64,000 nt of DNA from Symbiodinium kawagutii (Eukaryota; Sar; Dinophyceae; Suessiales; Symbiodiniaceae), in assembly GCA_009767595.1 (NCBI GenBank), contig VSDK01018343.1:67033-131032 (forward strand), read 5' to 3'. The notes under the pieces were generated by a model. That model did not search any database, was not told the DNA's origin, and saw only the letters and a program-made list of their open reading frames with translations. Shown piece after piece: positions 23,401-30,978 of the stretch; positions within the stretch are counted from its first letter, which is position 1; each line of letters starts with the position of its first letter. The translations under genes and the position numbers were made by a program.

Positions 23401-25898
23401 ACCGCGGCGCCATGGCGCCTCTTTTCGACCTCCCTCTTTGACGGATGAGCGGAGGAAGTCCATGACCTCACAGCCATCGGCGGCCGTTGGGTTTTTCATG
23501 TGGGGGGGATTCGTTGATGGTTAATCGGAGGTTCAACCACTAGTGAACTATAGTGGTTTATAAGGTTCAACATGGTTCAACCACTAGTGGTTTATAGTAA
23601 CACATTTCATTTGGCTAACCAAGTATAAACCACTAGTGCTTGGATTCATTGGAGGTTCGACCACTAGTGGTTTATAATAACCAAATATTTGGTTAACCAA
23701 ATATATTTTAAACCACTATGGTTAGCAACTAGCGGTTTATATCTGGTCAAACCTCTGCTATTTGGTAGTCAAAACTAACGTGGTTAAAACGACAAACCCC
23801 TCTAACGATACTTGCAGTCAATCACTAAAGTGTTTAATGGGGCTACCGGTGGTTCACCAATTCTATATGGTAAAACTTATATATACATGGTTAGATGTGG
23901 TTCCATCTCTGTAAGCGGACAGCGCCCAGCCTTAGCAAGCAGTATGGTTGAATGTGGCTAGGAAGTGTTTAATCGTTGTTATCAATTGTGGTTATAGTAG
24001 CTGTCATCTATGGCCAATGATTCAAAATAGTAGTTCAACATGATTGATATGGCTGTGAGTCAAAATCCTGTACCCCTGGTTCCCCTATCATTAACCCTAT
24101 ATCACCCCCCATTGTTGGTTGGTTAATATTGACTCATAGCCATATCACTGCTAACCAGCCAGACTTGGTAAGCCTACAAGAATGACCGTGTAGTAAGCAA
24201 TCATCATCAACGAGACTGGAACCTGGCACCTCTTTGCTTCGAGACCAGGGTCCCCAGGGTCTGTCTACCTGCTTGTATATCTGGGTGTTTCTCGAGTCAT
24301 AGGGGACCCGAAAAATGGTTGGTTTATCATTTTAAATGGTTTATATAAGGATGAGTTGGGGCTCTCCTATTTTGAGAAACAACCACTATCTGGTATTCAC
24401 ACATTACACATGCATCTGCGTCGGCCTACATGCAGAAGTTGAAACACAAACATGTGCATCACGTATGGTTGCACGTGTTTTGCTGTCTGTGTATTCTTAG
24501 TCATCTGCAGGCATACTTACTTCTGATGGAACAAGTGTGCTTGAATGTCCATATTGATCTACTGTATCCGTCTCCATCTCTCTCTGTCTGCCTAGGTTCT
24601 CTTCTTGATGCAAGCTCTACTTGATCCCTCGACCTGCAGCAATCCAAGTTCAACTAAGTGAATTCTGAATCAATTCTATAGTACAGTATGCGTTGAAGTA
24701 TGCGCAATTTGTCAATTTCACTCCGGCCATTGGGTCTTCTGCGGTTTTGATCAATGGCCAAGTTTGATCTATGATTGTCGCTTTTGAAGTTGTTGATATT
24801 GCCGACGCATACCAATGCTGTATTCTTGGATGCCGTTCTTGCTTGGAGTGAGTGGATGTCATATCTGCATCCCAAACACCTACATACGCAAAATCAAAAG
24901 CTACCAGTAACTTTGGTACCTGCAAACAGCAAAAAGGCAGCCCCTGGAAGCACCAGCCCTAGACTGATAAGACCATCTCACTGATGGGTAAACAAAGACA
25001 TGAAAAATAAATGGGTGGCATTGCCTAGCCTATGCTCTCTTATGAGCTTAACTTCTCTTAGATTCACGTGGCTGGCAATGCTGGCAGCTGGGTTTTCAGA
25101 CATGGGTATTTCTCAGCTTGCCAGATTCATGTTGCTGGGATCAGCCCCATGTCGGACCGGATGTTGATGACCCATCTGTCGTATATATTGATTAGATCAC
25201 TCATGTTTGTTTGTTGCAAACTCCCACTCAAACCACATATCACACACTTTGGTTATACACTGGTTTGAGCTGGTGACTACCGTACTGTTGATGGGTTAGC
25301 CTCCGATAATTGCGAAGATTAAACACCTGGTTGAATACAAGGGATATCTTTCGGGAGGGTCTGGCTCTTTGCTTTCCAGCAGGGTATCCCTTCTGATTAC
25401 CACTGATGTTGGTTGTGATCCTGCCTATCACTACCTTGTGATAGTGATGATCCCCTAGAAATATCGGCAACCCTGGATCTTGCTGGGAAATCAAAATCAA
25501 CACCTCCAATCCTGTTTTGTCCGACCATCATATACATTCCGGGAATAAGATTGATCAGGTCAGTTGTTTATCACCTTAGTCGAAGATCACAAATCCTCAG
25601 TTGATCATCCACCTCTCGGGGCCATTTGTTGGCTTCTCAAACTAGGGGGACCCTAGTTATCATCCAAGTCATTAACCGTTTATAGTGAGAAGCCATCCAT
25701 TTCTGGGGTCCCCTATGACTTGAGAAGCCACCATTTCTGGCGACTCTGACTACCCTGGGGTTAGGCCATCCCCTTGCCATCCCCTTGGCATCCCGGTGAT
25801 CGCTCCTGAGCCCCTGACGCGTTCCTGCTCTTCCTCGCGCCCCGGCAGGTCTCCCGCCGAAGCTCCGGCCTTTAGGGCCTCATGGCAACACTCGGAGG
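11304..25898 (-). CDS. ORC1: ORC1-like origin recognition complex subunit 1, split gene
   Basis: ORC1 is the AAA+ ATPase of the six-subunit origin recognition complex that loads CDC6 and MCM at replication origins in the nucleus. Short minus-strand exons appear in the order of the known protein: LPGREEEQ (25.8 kb), FLRSSVKEGG (23.4), Walker A GVPGTGKT (22.0), VYVNAM (20.9), VLYQIFDL (15.8), ANTMDLPERLLPRVA (15.2), SRIGVRRVSF (14.1), ALDAFQDK (13.3), GDARKALQ plus RRAT (11.8) and a winged-helix end (11.3-11.45). Where I could test them, exon ends join in frame using GT, GC or GA donors and AG acceptors. Missing: the Walker B exon (DE.D), possibly in the gap at 17218-17315, and the segment after VNAM. 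Family A, B and C elements lie in its introns. The alternative paralogue CDC6 fits worse because ANTMDLPERLLPR followed by SRIG.RRV is ORC1-like. Confidence 0.85.
11726..11772. repeat. 17-bp-arm inverted repeat inside ORC1 exon
   Basis: Arms ggtggcgtaccttagat and atctgaggtacgccacc pair with one mismatch around a 13-base loop. Both arms contain ggtacgcc, which is a possible splice donor (AAG/GTACGC) on the minus strand. Confidence 0.85.
11736..11855 (-). CDS. ORC1: ORC1 exon, sensor-2 region GDARKALQ
   Basis: Reads ALTICAARVAADGGDARKAL then QAPMRRATVAYLR, matching the ORC1 pattern .A..V..sGDARRaLeiCRRA.e.A that carries the sensor-2 arginine. Acceptor gtcag precedes GCC at 11855. The donor is either GT after AAG (11736) or a GC donor after CTG CAG (11793); both are phase 0. 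The residues APM where the family has a two-residue IC/VC step suggest a one-residue insertion if the exon runs through. Confidence 0.85.
11918..11998. mobile_element. Family C inverted-repeat element
   Basis: Ends ctggttggtggttgaacc and gtcaccaaccag, 81 bp, with the internal words atgaaaaatatgc and gtcaa. The outermost bases are CTG at the left and CAG at the right; read as an intron they give G/GT and CAG borders. Confidence 0.75.
12095..12339. repeat. 10-bp minisatellite atgatggttc
   Basis: About 24 units of atgatggttc with variants gtgc, cttc, gttcg and one ctgg. High unit identity indicates recent expansion or homogenisation. It lies in a predicted ORC1 intron. Confidence 0.95.
12460..12556. 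mobile_element. Family B element
   Basis: Left end gtttcctaaagtaggggacc; right end ggggggatctctagcttgtg then agaaaaac is diverged. Confidence 0.7.
12557..13315. other. ORC1 intron space
   Basis: Holds cattaatg/ggtttattggt AT-rich repeats (12780-12880) and a GC-rich patch near 12940-13040 whose minus frame (NPRPSDKVGGTPWRTCGATS) is not recognisable. No confident exon. Confidence 0.4.
13316..13363 (-). CDS. ORC1: ORC1 exon, ALDAFQDK
   Basis: 48 nt, phase 0 at both ends: VNRLNAQFALDAFQDK. Acceptor gtccag before GTT; the donor is GC (AAG/GCCTGA). Joined to the preceding exon (..LKAIL) and the next (ALTICAARV) it gives the ORC1 helix series il..Rl......af...Al...a..vA. The GC donor is read directly from the sequence; its use is inferred from frame continuity. 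Confidence 0.75.
13473..13570. mobile_element. Family C element
   Basis: 98 bp, ends ctggttggtggattcgaccc and gttggaaaccaccaaccag, with gccaaccaaccagctgttaa inside. Lies in an ORC1 intron. Confidence 0.8.
13575..13640. mobile_element. Family B right half
   Basis: tggggg tccc ttattttgagaaacacc forms a family B right end near 13610-13638, with only a weak left partner upstream. Confidence 0.5.
13641..13737. mobile_element. Family B element with long palindromic ends
   Basis: Ends tatggtggttccttaaaatg and ctattttgagaaaccaccata; internal tacccctaaaatgg and gatttgggggtacccc also pair, so almost the whole element can fold on itself. Confidence 0.8.
14051..14114 (-). CDS. ORC1: ORC1 exon, SRIGVRRVSF
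   Basis: Reads (S)RIGVRRVSFNAYSRDQLKAI then L, matching the ORC1 box SR.G..R..F.pY...QL..I. Acceptor ggccag then T, completing the serine codon split with the upstream exon (..GTG GCA AG). The donor is GTAGGG. The match covers the whole exon, and the phase-2 join to ANTMDLPERLLPRVA is exact. Confidence 0.9.
14191..14310. mobile_element. Family A element in ORC1 intron
   Basis: 120 bp, ends tggctatggttcaa and tgacacacagcca, flanked by aa on each side (possible 2-bp duplication). It lies 77 bp upstream, on the coding strand, of the SRIGVRRV exon. Confidence 0.8.
14311..15217. other. ORC1 intron space
   Basis: No repeat family copy seen. Moderate GC with many short frames on both strands; a patch near 14640-15010 (tctagaggctaacatgcgg region) could hold an unrelated exon, but nothing is recognisable. 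Confidence 0.4.
15218..15270 (-). CDS. ORC1: ORC1 exon, ANTMDLPERLLPRVA
   Basis: AIANTMDLPERLLPRVA, the most diagnostic ORC1 box (Arabidopsis and human ORC1 both have ANTMDLPE). Acceptor acttag before GCG ATT GCA. The exon ends GCA AG and is followed by GACCGG, a GA donor; no nearby GT donor keeps the frame, whereas GA joins precisely to the T of the next exon to make A-S-R. Confidence 0.95.
15753..15824 (-). CDS. ORC1: ORC1 exon following Walker B
   Basis: 24 codons in phase 0: AQSVLYQIFDLVSQPSAQLA then VVVL. The family pattern is Q.vLYn.fDWp..p.a.LvvlgIANTMDLPE. The donor is GC (CTT/GCGCTC), joining VVVL to AIANTMD. Unusual: the family's WP after FD is here LV. Acceptor is gccag. Confidence 0.85.
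15825..16260. other. ORC1 intron space
   Basis: No repeat copy and no recognisable exon. I searched the minus strand for the DE.D box of Walker B and did not find it. Confidence 0.4.
16262..16513. repeat. tgtttgtctgt low-complexity tract
   Basis: T/G-rich repeats of tgtttg and tgtctgt, ending in a gtccgtccgtccg run. Open in three plus frames as Cys/Val/Leu-rich peptides, which are repeat artefacts. Confidence 0.85.
16514..17217. other. ORC1 intron space left of the gap
   Basis: Contains an exon-like patch at 16730-16790 (minus frame EGTFGLAGPQHFDRQNTREC) and the directly repeated word cttcgtgtca near 17060. Neither gives an ORC1 motif. Confidence 0.35.
17218..17315. other. Assembly gap (98 N)
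   Basis: A run of N. A run of 21 C follows at 17318-17338, so the true sequence and gap size are unknown here. A GC-rich patch (minus frame NTGRQLQQEHRQG at 17350-17395) abuts the gap and may be an exon cut by it. Confidence 0.95.
17695..17797. mobile_element. Family B element
   Basis: Left end ggtttctcaaaatggggggac; right end tttgggttccctaccgcttg then aaaaac is diverged. Confidence 0.7.
17864..17953 (-). CDS. ORC1: Winged-helix-like ORC1 exon, out of order
   Basis: 30 codons, phase 0 at both ends: RVLASSPVQQLCLVAQVRDL then VRKAFTHSKQ. Acceptor ttgacccaaag, donor CAG/GTCCAA. The pattern SS....Q..L.A.v.el.r. fits the first winged-helix segment of ORC1 (Arabidopsis has IFLTAMVHELYKTG), and phase lets it fit between the GDARKALQ exon and the last exon. 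Yet it lies upstream of both, just right of the gap. It could instead be the segment after VNAM (which contains LASP in plants); I consider the winged-helix match better. Confidence 0.5.
17954..18070. mobile_element. Family A-like terminus and ttaat/aggggata repeats
   Basis: ctttgggtcaagcagttaacc followed by repeated ttaatagggtta and tataggggatata words. Only one end is recognisable; it abuts the exon at 17864-17953. Confidence 0.45.
18071..18658. other. ORC1 intron space
   Basis: The minus frame near 18170-18250 (EWPSRASMIKAFIAGRYLDG) is exon-like but not recognised. A minus frame with FFLDY near 18385 was examined as Walker B and rejected. Confidence 0.35.
18659..18739 (-). CDS. Probable exon in ORC1 gene
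   Basis: 27 codons, phase 0 at both ends, acceptor ctcag and donor CAG/GTGAAT: VGAPQAPQKSRELTDAEART then AQRTRSQ. Position and phase suit the variable linker between the VNAM and Walker B segments of ORC1, but there is no sequence motif to prove it. Confidence 0.45.
18990..19085. mobile_element. Family C element
   Basis: 96 bp, near-consensus: ctggttggtggtttcaaccc to gtttgaaagcaccaaccag, with tagtcaaccaaccatttgtt inside. On the minus strand it starts 11 bp after a possible exon end (CTCAG/GTGGCT). Confidence 0.85.
19096..19252 (-). CDS. Possible exon, frame uncertain
   Basis: GC-rich island with three open minus frames: one reads SSSRIDPAHRFTVFRGFYGQ then stops, another ARSDARQRSEAKSISRRKLA then FSQ before a gtggct donor. 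It lies between the VNAM and candidate linker exons of ORC1. No motif identifies it. Confidence 0.3.
19253..20549. other. ORC1 intron space
   Basis: Direct repeat catggtgatcttctcaattgattgg at about 19280 and 19348. Repeats of gatgatagtgatgatatagc at 19720-19820. An exon-like patch at 19560-19680 (plus frame STKLRPNSKPSLAPNVTKDS) and one at 20290-20350 (minus frame RRERLVASASSATPLKEQQF), both unrecognised. Confidence 0.35.
20550..20652. mobile_element. Family D element
   Basis: Shares gtaactag, aaactaccagttgtgg, aactatacttaaatggc and the agggcccc end with the copy at 7249-7376. The left GGGCCCC end is lost. Confidence 0.6.
20838..20873 (-). CDS. ORC1: ORC1 exon, VYVNAM
   Basis: After acceptor ctgccag the frame reads (R)KSQVQSVYVNAM, the strand following Walker A (family .y.e.NgM.l). 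The first base completes the arginine codon split with the Walker A exon (AG/G). The donor is taken as AT/GTGCGG inside the Met codon because the continuation (CGSRLGQLLGEG) does not fit the family; the exon could run up to 20 codons further. Confidence 0.7.
21600..21640. mobile_element. Solo family B left end
   Basis: ggttcctcaaaataggggac followed by ccccctaatcatccag; no matching right end before the next copy. Confidence 0.6.
21688..21786. mobile_element. Family B element, near consensus
   Basis: ggtgtttctcaaaatagggg and ggggtcccctattttgagaa then aacacc: 25-bp near-perfect inverted repeats around aaatcatccattaatagtc. The least diverged copy in the window. Confidence 0.9.
21789..21884. mobile_element. 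Family A element, left end lost
   Basis: Runs from ccgtacacctggttcccc to ttgacccatagcca; it abuts the family B copy directly, which seems to have replaced its left end. On the minus strand it begins 40 bp after the Walker A exon. Confidence 0.7.
21924..22003 (-). CDS. ORC1: ORC1 exon, Walker A
   Basis: VLYVSGVPGTGKTASVLEVV then RRLQAA(R): the ATP-binding P-loop GVPGTGKT with the ORC1-specific YVSG lead (human YISGVPGTGKTATVHEV). Acceptor ctgccag before GTG at 22003; donor GCCAG/GTGGGC at 21924. Lys of GKT is present, so the nucleotide site looks intact. Confidence 0.95.
22084..22205. mobile_element. Family B element with duplicated left end
   Basis: ctcaaacttggggaccccca occurs twice in tandem at the left, then the right end tacctctattttgagaaacacc. 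Confidence 0.75.
22206..23036. other. ORC1 intron space
   Basis: gtgatggatagt repeats (22210-22340). Plus frame near 22690-22800 (LRKSQRETALGVGHLLTRTV) is open but unrecognised. Confidence 0.4.
23037..23156. mobile_element. Family A element, ctcgcca variant
   Basis: Ends tggttatgagtcaa and ttgacccagctcgcca. The GCTCGCCA right end recurs at 28305-28320, 29379, 45250-45266 and (inverted) 49663, defining a sub-family. Confidence 0.75.
23419..23466 (-). CDS. ORC1: ORC1 exon before Walker A
   Basis: 16 codons, phase 0: VMDFLRSSVKEGGRKE. Acceptor ctgtgag, donor GC (GAG/GCGCCA). Joined to the Walker A exon it reads EGGRKE-VLYVSGVPGTGKT, the spacing seen in ORC1 (fl...i..gg.g..lYvsGvPGTGKT). Other donors nearby break the frame. 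Confidence 0.8.
23520..23780. repeat. aaccactagtggttta palindromic repeats
   Basis: At least five copies of the 12-16-bp palindrome accactagtggt, some with caaccaaatat between. Spacing is irregular. Confidence 0.7.
24050..24142. mobile_element. Family A element with TA duplication
   Basis: Ends tggctgtgagtcaa and ttgactcatagcca, 93 bp, TA on each side (24048-24049, 24143-24144). Confidence 0.85.
24283..24384. mobile_element. Family B element
   Basis: ggtgtttctcgagtcatagg and ctctcctattttgagaaac; the left arm is mutated at gag. Confidence 0.7.
24385..25628. other. ORC1 intron space
   Basis: No repeat-family copy. Short frames on both strands; none recognised. A duplicate of cagattcatgttgctggg/agattcacgtggctggc lies at 25057-25140. 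Confidence 0.4.
25629..25733. mobile_element. Family B element
   Basis: ttggcttctcaaactagggg and ggtcccctatgacttgagaa then gccacc: both arms share the sub-type tgacttgag/ctcaaacta, as does the copy at 45380. Confidence 0.8.
25825..25898 (-). CDS. ORC1: ORC1 exon, LPGREEEQ
   Basis: Reads ALKAGASAGDLPGREEEQ, the ORC1/CDC6 AAA+ entry motif LPCRE.E (family Cys is Gly here). The donor is GA (CAG/GAACGC), giving LPGREEEQ-VMDFLRSSVKEGG on joining. Acceptor taken as atcaag. Confidence 0.75.
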
Positions 25899-26363
25899 CT
25901 TGATTGGATCTAATCAAGTTGTGGATGTATAGGCGTATGTATATTTATGCACATATCGCTTATTGTGGCTATCCGGTATATAGTAATATACATATTCATC
26001 TTGTTTAGATTCATATCATATAAAATCATATACAGTATGTATTCAAGAACAAAGACATGAATTAACAAGTATGTACATGGTTGAGTGATATACTAGCGGT
26101 ATGTATCTGTATCATATTCTCGACTGGTCATTGGCTGTGGGTTAGACGGCCAAAACTTGAGTCGATTTTTTCAATGGATACCCAGAGCGACCAGTTCCGG
26201 GCGCATGTTCCATGGATCCCCAGGACTTCAACAGCCCCTGTTGCTCAGCAGCCAAAACTTGAGGGGGTGAGCGCCTAGCATACTGCGACATATACATATC
26301 ATATACGTGTACATTCATATATGCCATAGATGCAAGCTGCGTAGATTTAGATCCCAAGTTCCT

Positions 26364-26558
26364 TTAATTCATTGTGTCATTGTTCCGCTCGATTGCTTTC
26401 GGGGGCCATCTAGGATTCTGGTGCAATTCCAGCGCAATTTCTTTCAACTTGTCAGGCGCAATCGTACCCCGCAGCTGAGACGGGATTGCAAAGAAGCTGT
26501 TGTCATTCCACCGGATGCTCCTTCTGATTTTGCCTCGGCATCCAATTATCATGGTCAA
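26364..26558 (-). CDS. Probable exon, unknown protein
   Basis: A minus frame with good protein character: SQLRGTIAPDKLKEIALELH then QNPRWPPKAIERN and a stop at 26364. No signal peptide or motif seen. It lies 5' of the ORC1 AAA+ exons on the same strand, so it could be an ORC1 linker exon with a different splice end or the 3' end of another gene. Confidence 0.4.
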   Translation of the reverse strand: MTMIIGCRGKIRRSIRWNDNSFFAIPSQLRGTIAPDKLKEIALELHQNPRWPPKAIERNNDTMN

Positions 26559-26678
26559 ATATGGCTATACAATACTGTAATACAACCCACGGCAACCACT
26601 GTTCATGATATTGTTGGTTAGGGGAATCATTTAATCATTAACTTATTTTCATGGTTCACGGATGGTGTATCCATACCT

Positions 26679-26844
26679 GCGTTTCTCAAAATCCGGTACC
26701 CCTAAATCATCCAATATGAGTCATGTTCAAAAAAGAAAGCAACCAATCATTTTATCATATAGAAATAGTCAACATTATCTCATGCTAATCATCTATAATC
26801 AAAAACCAATCATGTTGGGGGGTTCCCTATTCTAGGAAACCGCC
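26679..26844. mobile_element. Family B element, enlarged
   Basis: gcgtttctcaaaatccggtac and ggttccctattctaggaaac, 166 bp: longer core than other copies, with two aatcat repeats. Confidence 0.6.
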
Positions 26845-26874
26845 CTACGGATGCAACGGCGGTAGAGAACCAAG

Positions 26875-27000
26875 CAATGACGCCGCGCTGATGCTGATGA
26901 CAGCAACCAAGCCACCGCGGCAGCACGCATCAGCAACTCCTTGGGACTGGAACCCACTGCAGACGGTACCTGTGCGTCGAGAGGTTCCGGCGTCATGGGT
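26875..27000 (-). CDS. Possible N-terminal exon
   Basis: The minus frame from ATG near 26998 reads MTPEPLDAQVPSAVGSSPKE then LLMRAAAVAWLLSSASARR. High GC, possible donor CAG/GTACCG after MTPEPLDAQ. No homology recognised. Confidence 0.3.
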
Positions 27001-28034
27001 ATCCTTGTCAGATAAGATCAAATAACACTTATAATGGAAAAAAACAGCTAATGGTTACTTCAACAATCTAATAACTAGTCACTAGTATCTTTAACAACTA
27101 ATTAAACCAGTAACTAGTATCTTTAACAATCAGGTTTGATGGAAAACCACATAATAGTTACTAGTTATCGTGGGAAAAAGACTTAGTAAAGTAGTTTGGT
27201 TAGGAAAAAACATGTGATAAATAAGTCAGCTTGTTTCATGGGTTCAGGAAACCTCGTTGATAAAAAAAGCACATTTACCAAAAATTCACCTAACAAACTA
27301 ATCACCAACATGATTAAGCCAAACTTAATGGAAGAACAAGTCGCAGCGGAATAGCCCAGGCAGGAAAAGATAGAAAACAGCAGTCCGGTCGGTTTGCTGC
27401 GCGGAGCCAACTGGTTTTGTTGCAGCAATTGTGAGAATCGTTGCGATGAGCACGGGACAAAGTGATGATTTTTTCTGCATTGAGCAGTTGGCAAAATCGT
27501 CTATAGTGTAGGATGGTTTGCAGAAAATAATGATGGACACTTGAGGATATTTAGGCATGTACGGATTGCAATGGCTATATATCCACAATGGTTACTTCAG
27601 TAAATTATAATGAAACTAAACATCGCAATGATGGTTTAACAAAAAAACTGATGGCAGGCGATACAAAAGAAACAATCACCCGACCAACACGAAGCACTTG
27701 GTATTGCCGGTGACGACGGTTGGACTGCTTGGCAGTGGCAGTAACCCATGTTGGGTTCTCAGCAAGCACTTGGTACAGCTGTGGAAGCTTCACCATGTCT
27801 GCGAAAGTGTGAACAGTCTCCAGGATCTGAAGTGCATCGACATATGGATTGCAACTTGTGAAAGTTCTTGGTTGCTGTTGGGAAGTGATTTACAACATGT
27901 ACATAATAAAAGGTGATATGTATATATTACATATCCATATTACATATGTTGGAATATTGGCAGCATATCACAGCTTGAAACAGTATCAATTATCAACCAC
28001 CCTGATTGACAATTAGTATATGAATCACTAAATA
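27001..28034. other. Intergenic or intron stretch
   Basis: Repeats of aactagtatctttaacaa (27060-27160). Open minus frames at 27183-27500 are AT-driven. A plus patch at 27690-27800 (LPVTTVGLLGSGSNPCWVLS) is unrecognised. Confidence 0.4.
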
Positions 28035-28134
28035 TGGCTTTGTGTCAGTTCACCCTGTACCCCTGGTTCCCTATGAATTTGTTCGTGATTCTCCCCCATG
28101 AAAGTTGGATGGTTACCTGCTTGAGCCATAGCCA
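28035..28134. mobile_element. Family A element with TA duplication
   Basis: Ends tggctttgtgtcag and cttgagccatagcca, TA on both sides (28033-28034, 28135-28136). Confidence 0.8.
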
Positions 28135-28330
28135 TATAGTTGCTATATGTCCCCTATAATTGTTAGTTATCATCCCTTACTATCAACCATATTGGTTGAT
28201 ATATGCTATATTACCAGCTATTGACAGAAATATTCTACCAACCCATTGGTGAATCAACCATATACTTGGCATATCTTCACCAGCTATTTATTGGTTGACT
28301 GCTCGACCCAACTCGCCATATAAACCACCA
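28135..28330. repeat. gttgctatatgtcccctat repeats and solo family A end
   Basis: tatatgtcccctataattgtt is shared with 23155-23180 and 45180-45210, always just outside a family A element, then a solo right end ctcgacccaactcgcca at 28303-28319. Confidence 0.55.
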
Positions 28331-28388
28331 CCAGTCGACACTGCCACTGGCTGAACCAGCAGCAGCGACCCCACCATCGACCCGTCAC

Positions 28389-28418
28389 CTTGGAGCGATC
28401 TGGTGCACCCAGTGCCTC
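28389..28418 (-). CDS. Possible micro-exon
   Basis: Between acceptor tccgcag and donor AAG/GTGACG the minus strand reads EALGAPDRSK (30 nt, phase 0). GC-rich surroundings. Too short to identify. Confidence 0.2.
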
Positions 28419-28439
28419 CTGCGGATGCAACGAAAGAAA

Positions 28440-29294
28440 GGGCTCGATAATAAACGACCAACCAGTAGCTGCTTATAACCACTACTAATAATAAACTACC
28501 ATGGTTAAACCATTGGTGGTTGTATAACCATGGTTGTTAACCATTAACTACTGGTTGTTTTACCATTGGCTATGATCCCCTATAGTTCACCATTAGTGAC
28601 CATGGTTACAACCATGTCTAAGCATGTCTAAGCAACAAAATAAGCAACAAACAACCTGATACTCGGAAATGATCTTTGGATATCTTTGCTTGGTTAACGG
28701 GCCAAGATTGGCTAACAACTGATCTTTGGTTAACAATAAATTTGATACCAAGAACTGATGATGGTTGAACGACCAGGATAAACAAATAATAGTGTTTTGA
28801 ATGGTTTGCATACAACTGCGATCTGACAACAAAATTGATATATAAAACTTGCCCCACAGTCACCATATGCTATCGTTCTTGCAGGTCAACCGGTGGTATC
28901 TCATCCTGCATCATCATTGATGCAGTCAAATTCCGTCAATATGTCACATGTAATAAACTGTGTTTCATCGTATCAAATCCGAGGACTGATTTTTTCTTCT
29001 GACGGCAAACCATACATCTGCAGACTCTCCACAAGACAAACCCTCTGGAAGATGTATATATATATATGTCAATTCAATTACCGGCCCATGCGTTGCTCAT
29101 GCTCATACGCACAGATCGCAATGATTCCAGAAAATGCATGTGTGTCTCTCTGTACCTGTATGTGTATACATTTGTGTAGGAGTGTAAGTGCAAATGATTT
29201 ATATCTGTGCACATGTTTATGTGCAGGACTTGGCACCCCGTACATGTTGATGTTTACACGTGCATCTAAATACACACCTGCAATAGAAGCCACA
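28440..29294. other. Intergenic or intron stretch
   Basis: aaccattg/ccatggtt repeats (28500-28620). No exon recognised. Confidence 0.4.
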
Positions 29295-29379
29295 GGTTGT
29301 GGGTCAATGCCCTTTACTCCTGGCACGGGTTCACTAACTACCCATTTTGTTGGTTGGCTAGTATTGACGCAGCTCGCCA
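29295..29379. mobile_element. Family A element, ctcgcca sub-type, short
   Basis: ggttgtgggtcaatgcc to attgacgcagctcgcca, 85 bp, interior partly deleted. Confidence 0.65.
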
Positions 29380-29586
29380 TATTATCCCCCATCATTACTG
29401 GCGCTTATCACCCACTCTGAAGCATTGACCAGCTTATCAACCGTCAATAATAGTCGTTAATCAAGCATCAACCATTAACCTTATCAACTAACTAACCATT
29501 GAACCAGCTTCACTCACCATTATTATTGCTATGGTTCTTAAGCATTACAGTAGTGATGGTTGCAGTGACCCTAACCCATAGAGTCA

Positions 29587-29672
29587 TCAAGGCCGGCTCC
29601 ACATCGGCTCCTGCCCTCGCTTCTTACGGTTTTCATCGTTCCACTCTGCCGCCCACCTGTCCCAACGTTGGC
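29587..29672 (-). CDS. Possible exon, Trp-rich
   Basis: The minus frame reads QRWDRWAAEWNDENRKKRGQ then EPMWSRP and a stop. Strong protein character. The plus strand is also open (VIKAGSTSAPALASYGFHRS). Not recognised. Confidence 0.35.
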
Positions 29673-30117
29673 TTCCCAAAACTGATCGTTTTGTTGCTGG
29701 CTGGGTATACTACTCACGAGGCAACAACAAAAAAGTGACAATGTTTAGTAAGCAACATAAGAGTAAACACTACCACTTCAAGTTATCATGGTCACTCTTT
29801 TGTTTGAACTATGACATTGATACATCAATAGATAGTGAAATTTACAACTACATAATTGTATATTATTGTGACCGGTATCTGTTCAGTATTGTTCCATCCT
29901 TTACCGGCAATGATTATATAATACAATCCACACCAAGACAACACACATCGACAAACCACACATGTGTAATCATACACTGCCTTGAGTGACAACAGAACCC
30001 ACAGCACTGAAATCAAAGTTGCTTCATCGAAGCCAGCCCCAAGCGACCATGAATTTCTTGACAGCTTGGCACCCCAGGAGGCAAGACCTAGTTCTACTAT
30101 TCAACCAAAGATCCGGA

Positions 30118-30200
30118 AAACCATCATCTTTATAGGTCATAACCCACAGCTTGGAGCCTAAAGACCTTTTTTTCAAGGGGTTTGGCCCGGCTGCCCATGG
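30118..30200. repeat. Copy 1 of a dispersed repeat
   Basis: aaaccatcatctttataggtcataacccaca and a downstream gacctttttttcaaggggttt match the sequence at 41876-41945 (same order and spacing). Confidence 0.65.
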
Positions 30201-30356
30201 CACCAACAAATGTAAATAATTGCACTCGAATTCCCAGCGGCAACCTACGTCACCTCAAAGAAGATCGGCACCAAGATGTGAGACTGATTTCAAATTGGTA
30301 GATGCAGCCTTTACTCAAACCCCATATTTCATAGGATTCATCACCAGCTATTTGCT

Positions 30357-30452
30357 GGTTTCTCAAAATTAGGACCCCCAAATCATCCACTAACCATTGA
30401 TACTATCAAACCAACCATAACTTTGGCTTACCCCCATTGCTTAAGAAAACAC
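30357..30452. mobile_element. Family B element
   Basis: ggtttctcaaaattaggacc and cttacccccattgcttaaga then aaac; the right arm is strongly diverged. Confidence 0.6.
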
Positions 30453-30978
30453 TATGTGTTGTTCAACGAGGGGTAACGAACCAATGGATCTACCATTCCG
30501 CCGGGGGATGAGGCTCAAATCCGCTCCTGAAATGGGAATTCAGCTCCACAGTTGATCAACCGCCAAGGATCAACCATGACTACCATCTGGTTTCACCACT
30601 CCCTGTAGCTCTTTAGCTCCCCCTTTAAAGGGATTGAACGGGATACCCCTGGCTCCAAGTCGCTCCCTGAGAATCACCAGCTATAGATGAGTTCATCACT
30701 ATCGTCCATTTAGCAACCTGTAGCAACGAAAAATTAGCCATTTGTAGTCTGAATTGGGATGTGAACAAATTTTAAAGTGAGTTGACGACGTCTCGGTTGC
30801 GCCACAAAGAATGATGTACCAGGAGTTATTCTGTTTGAATGGTTCTTACGATCAACCCACATTTCACATATCATTGGCGGCTTGGTGCTGCTGCGTTGCT
30901 TGTTGCGTGTTCACCAACGAAAAGAATTCATGACTCAATGGTCCCTTTTAAAATGCATGGATTCTCACATCCCAACAC

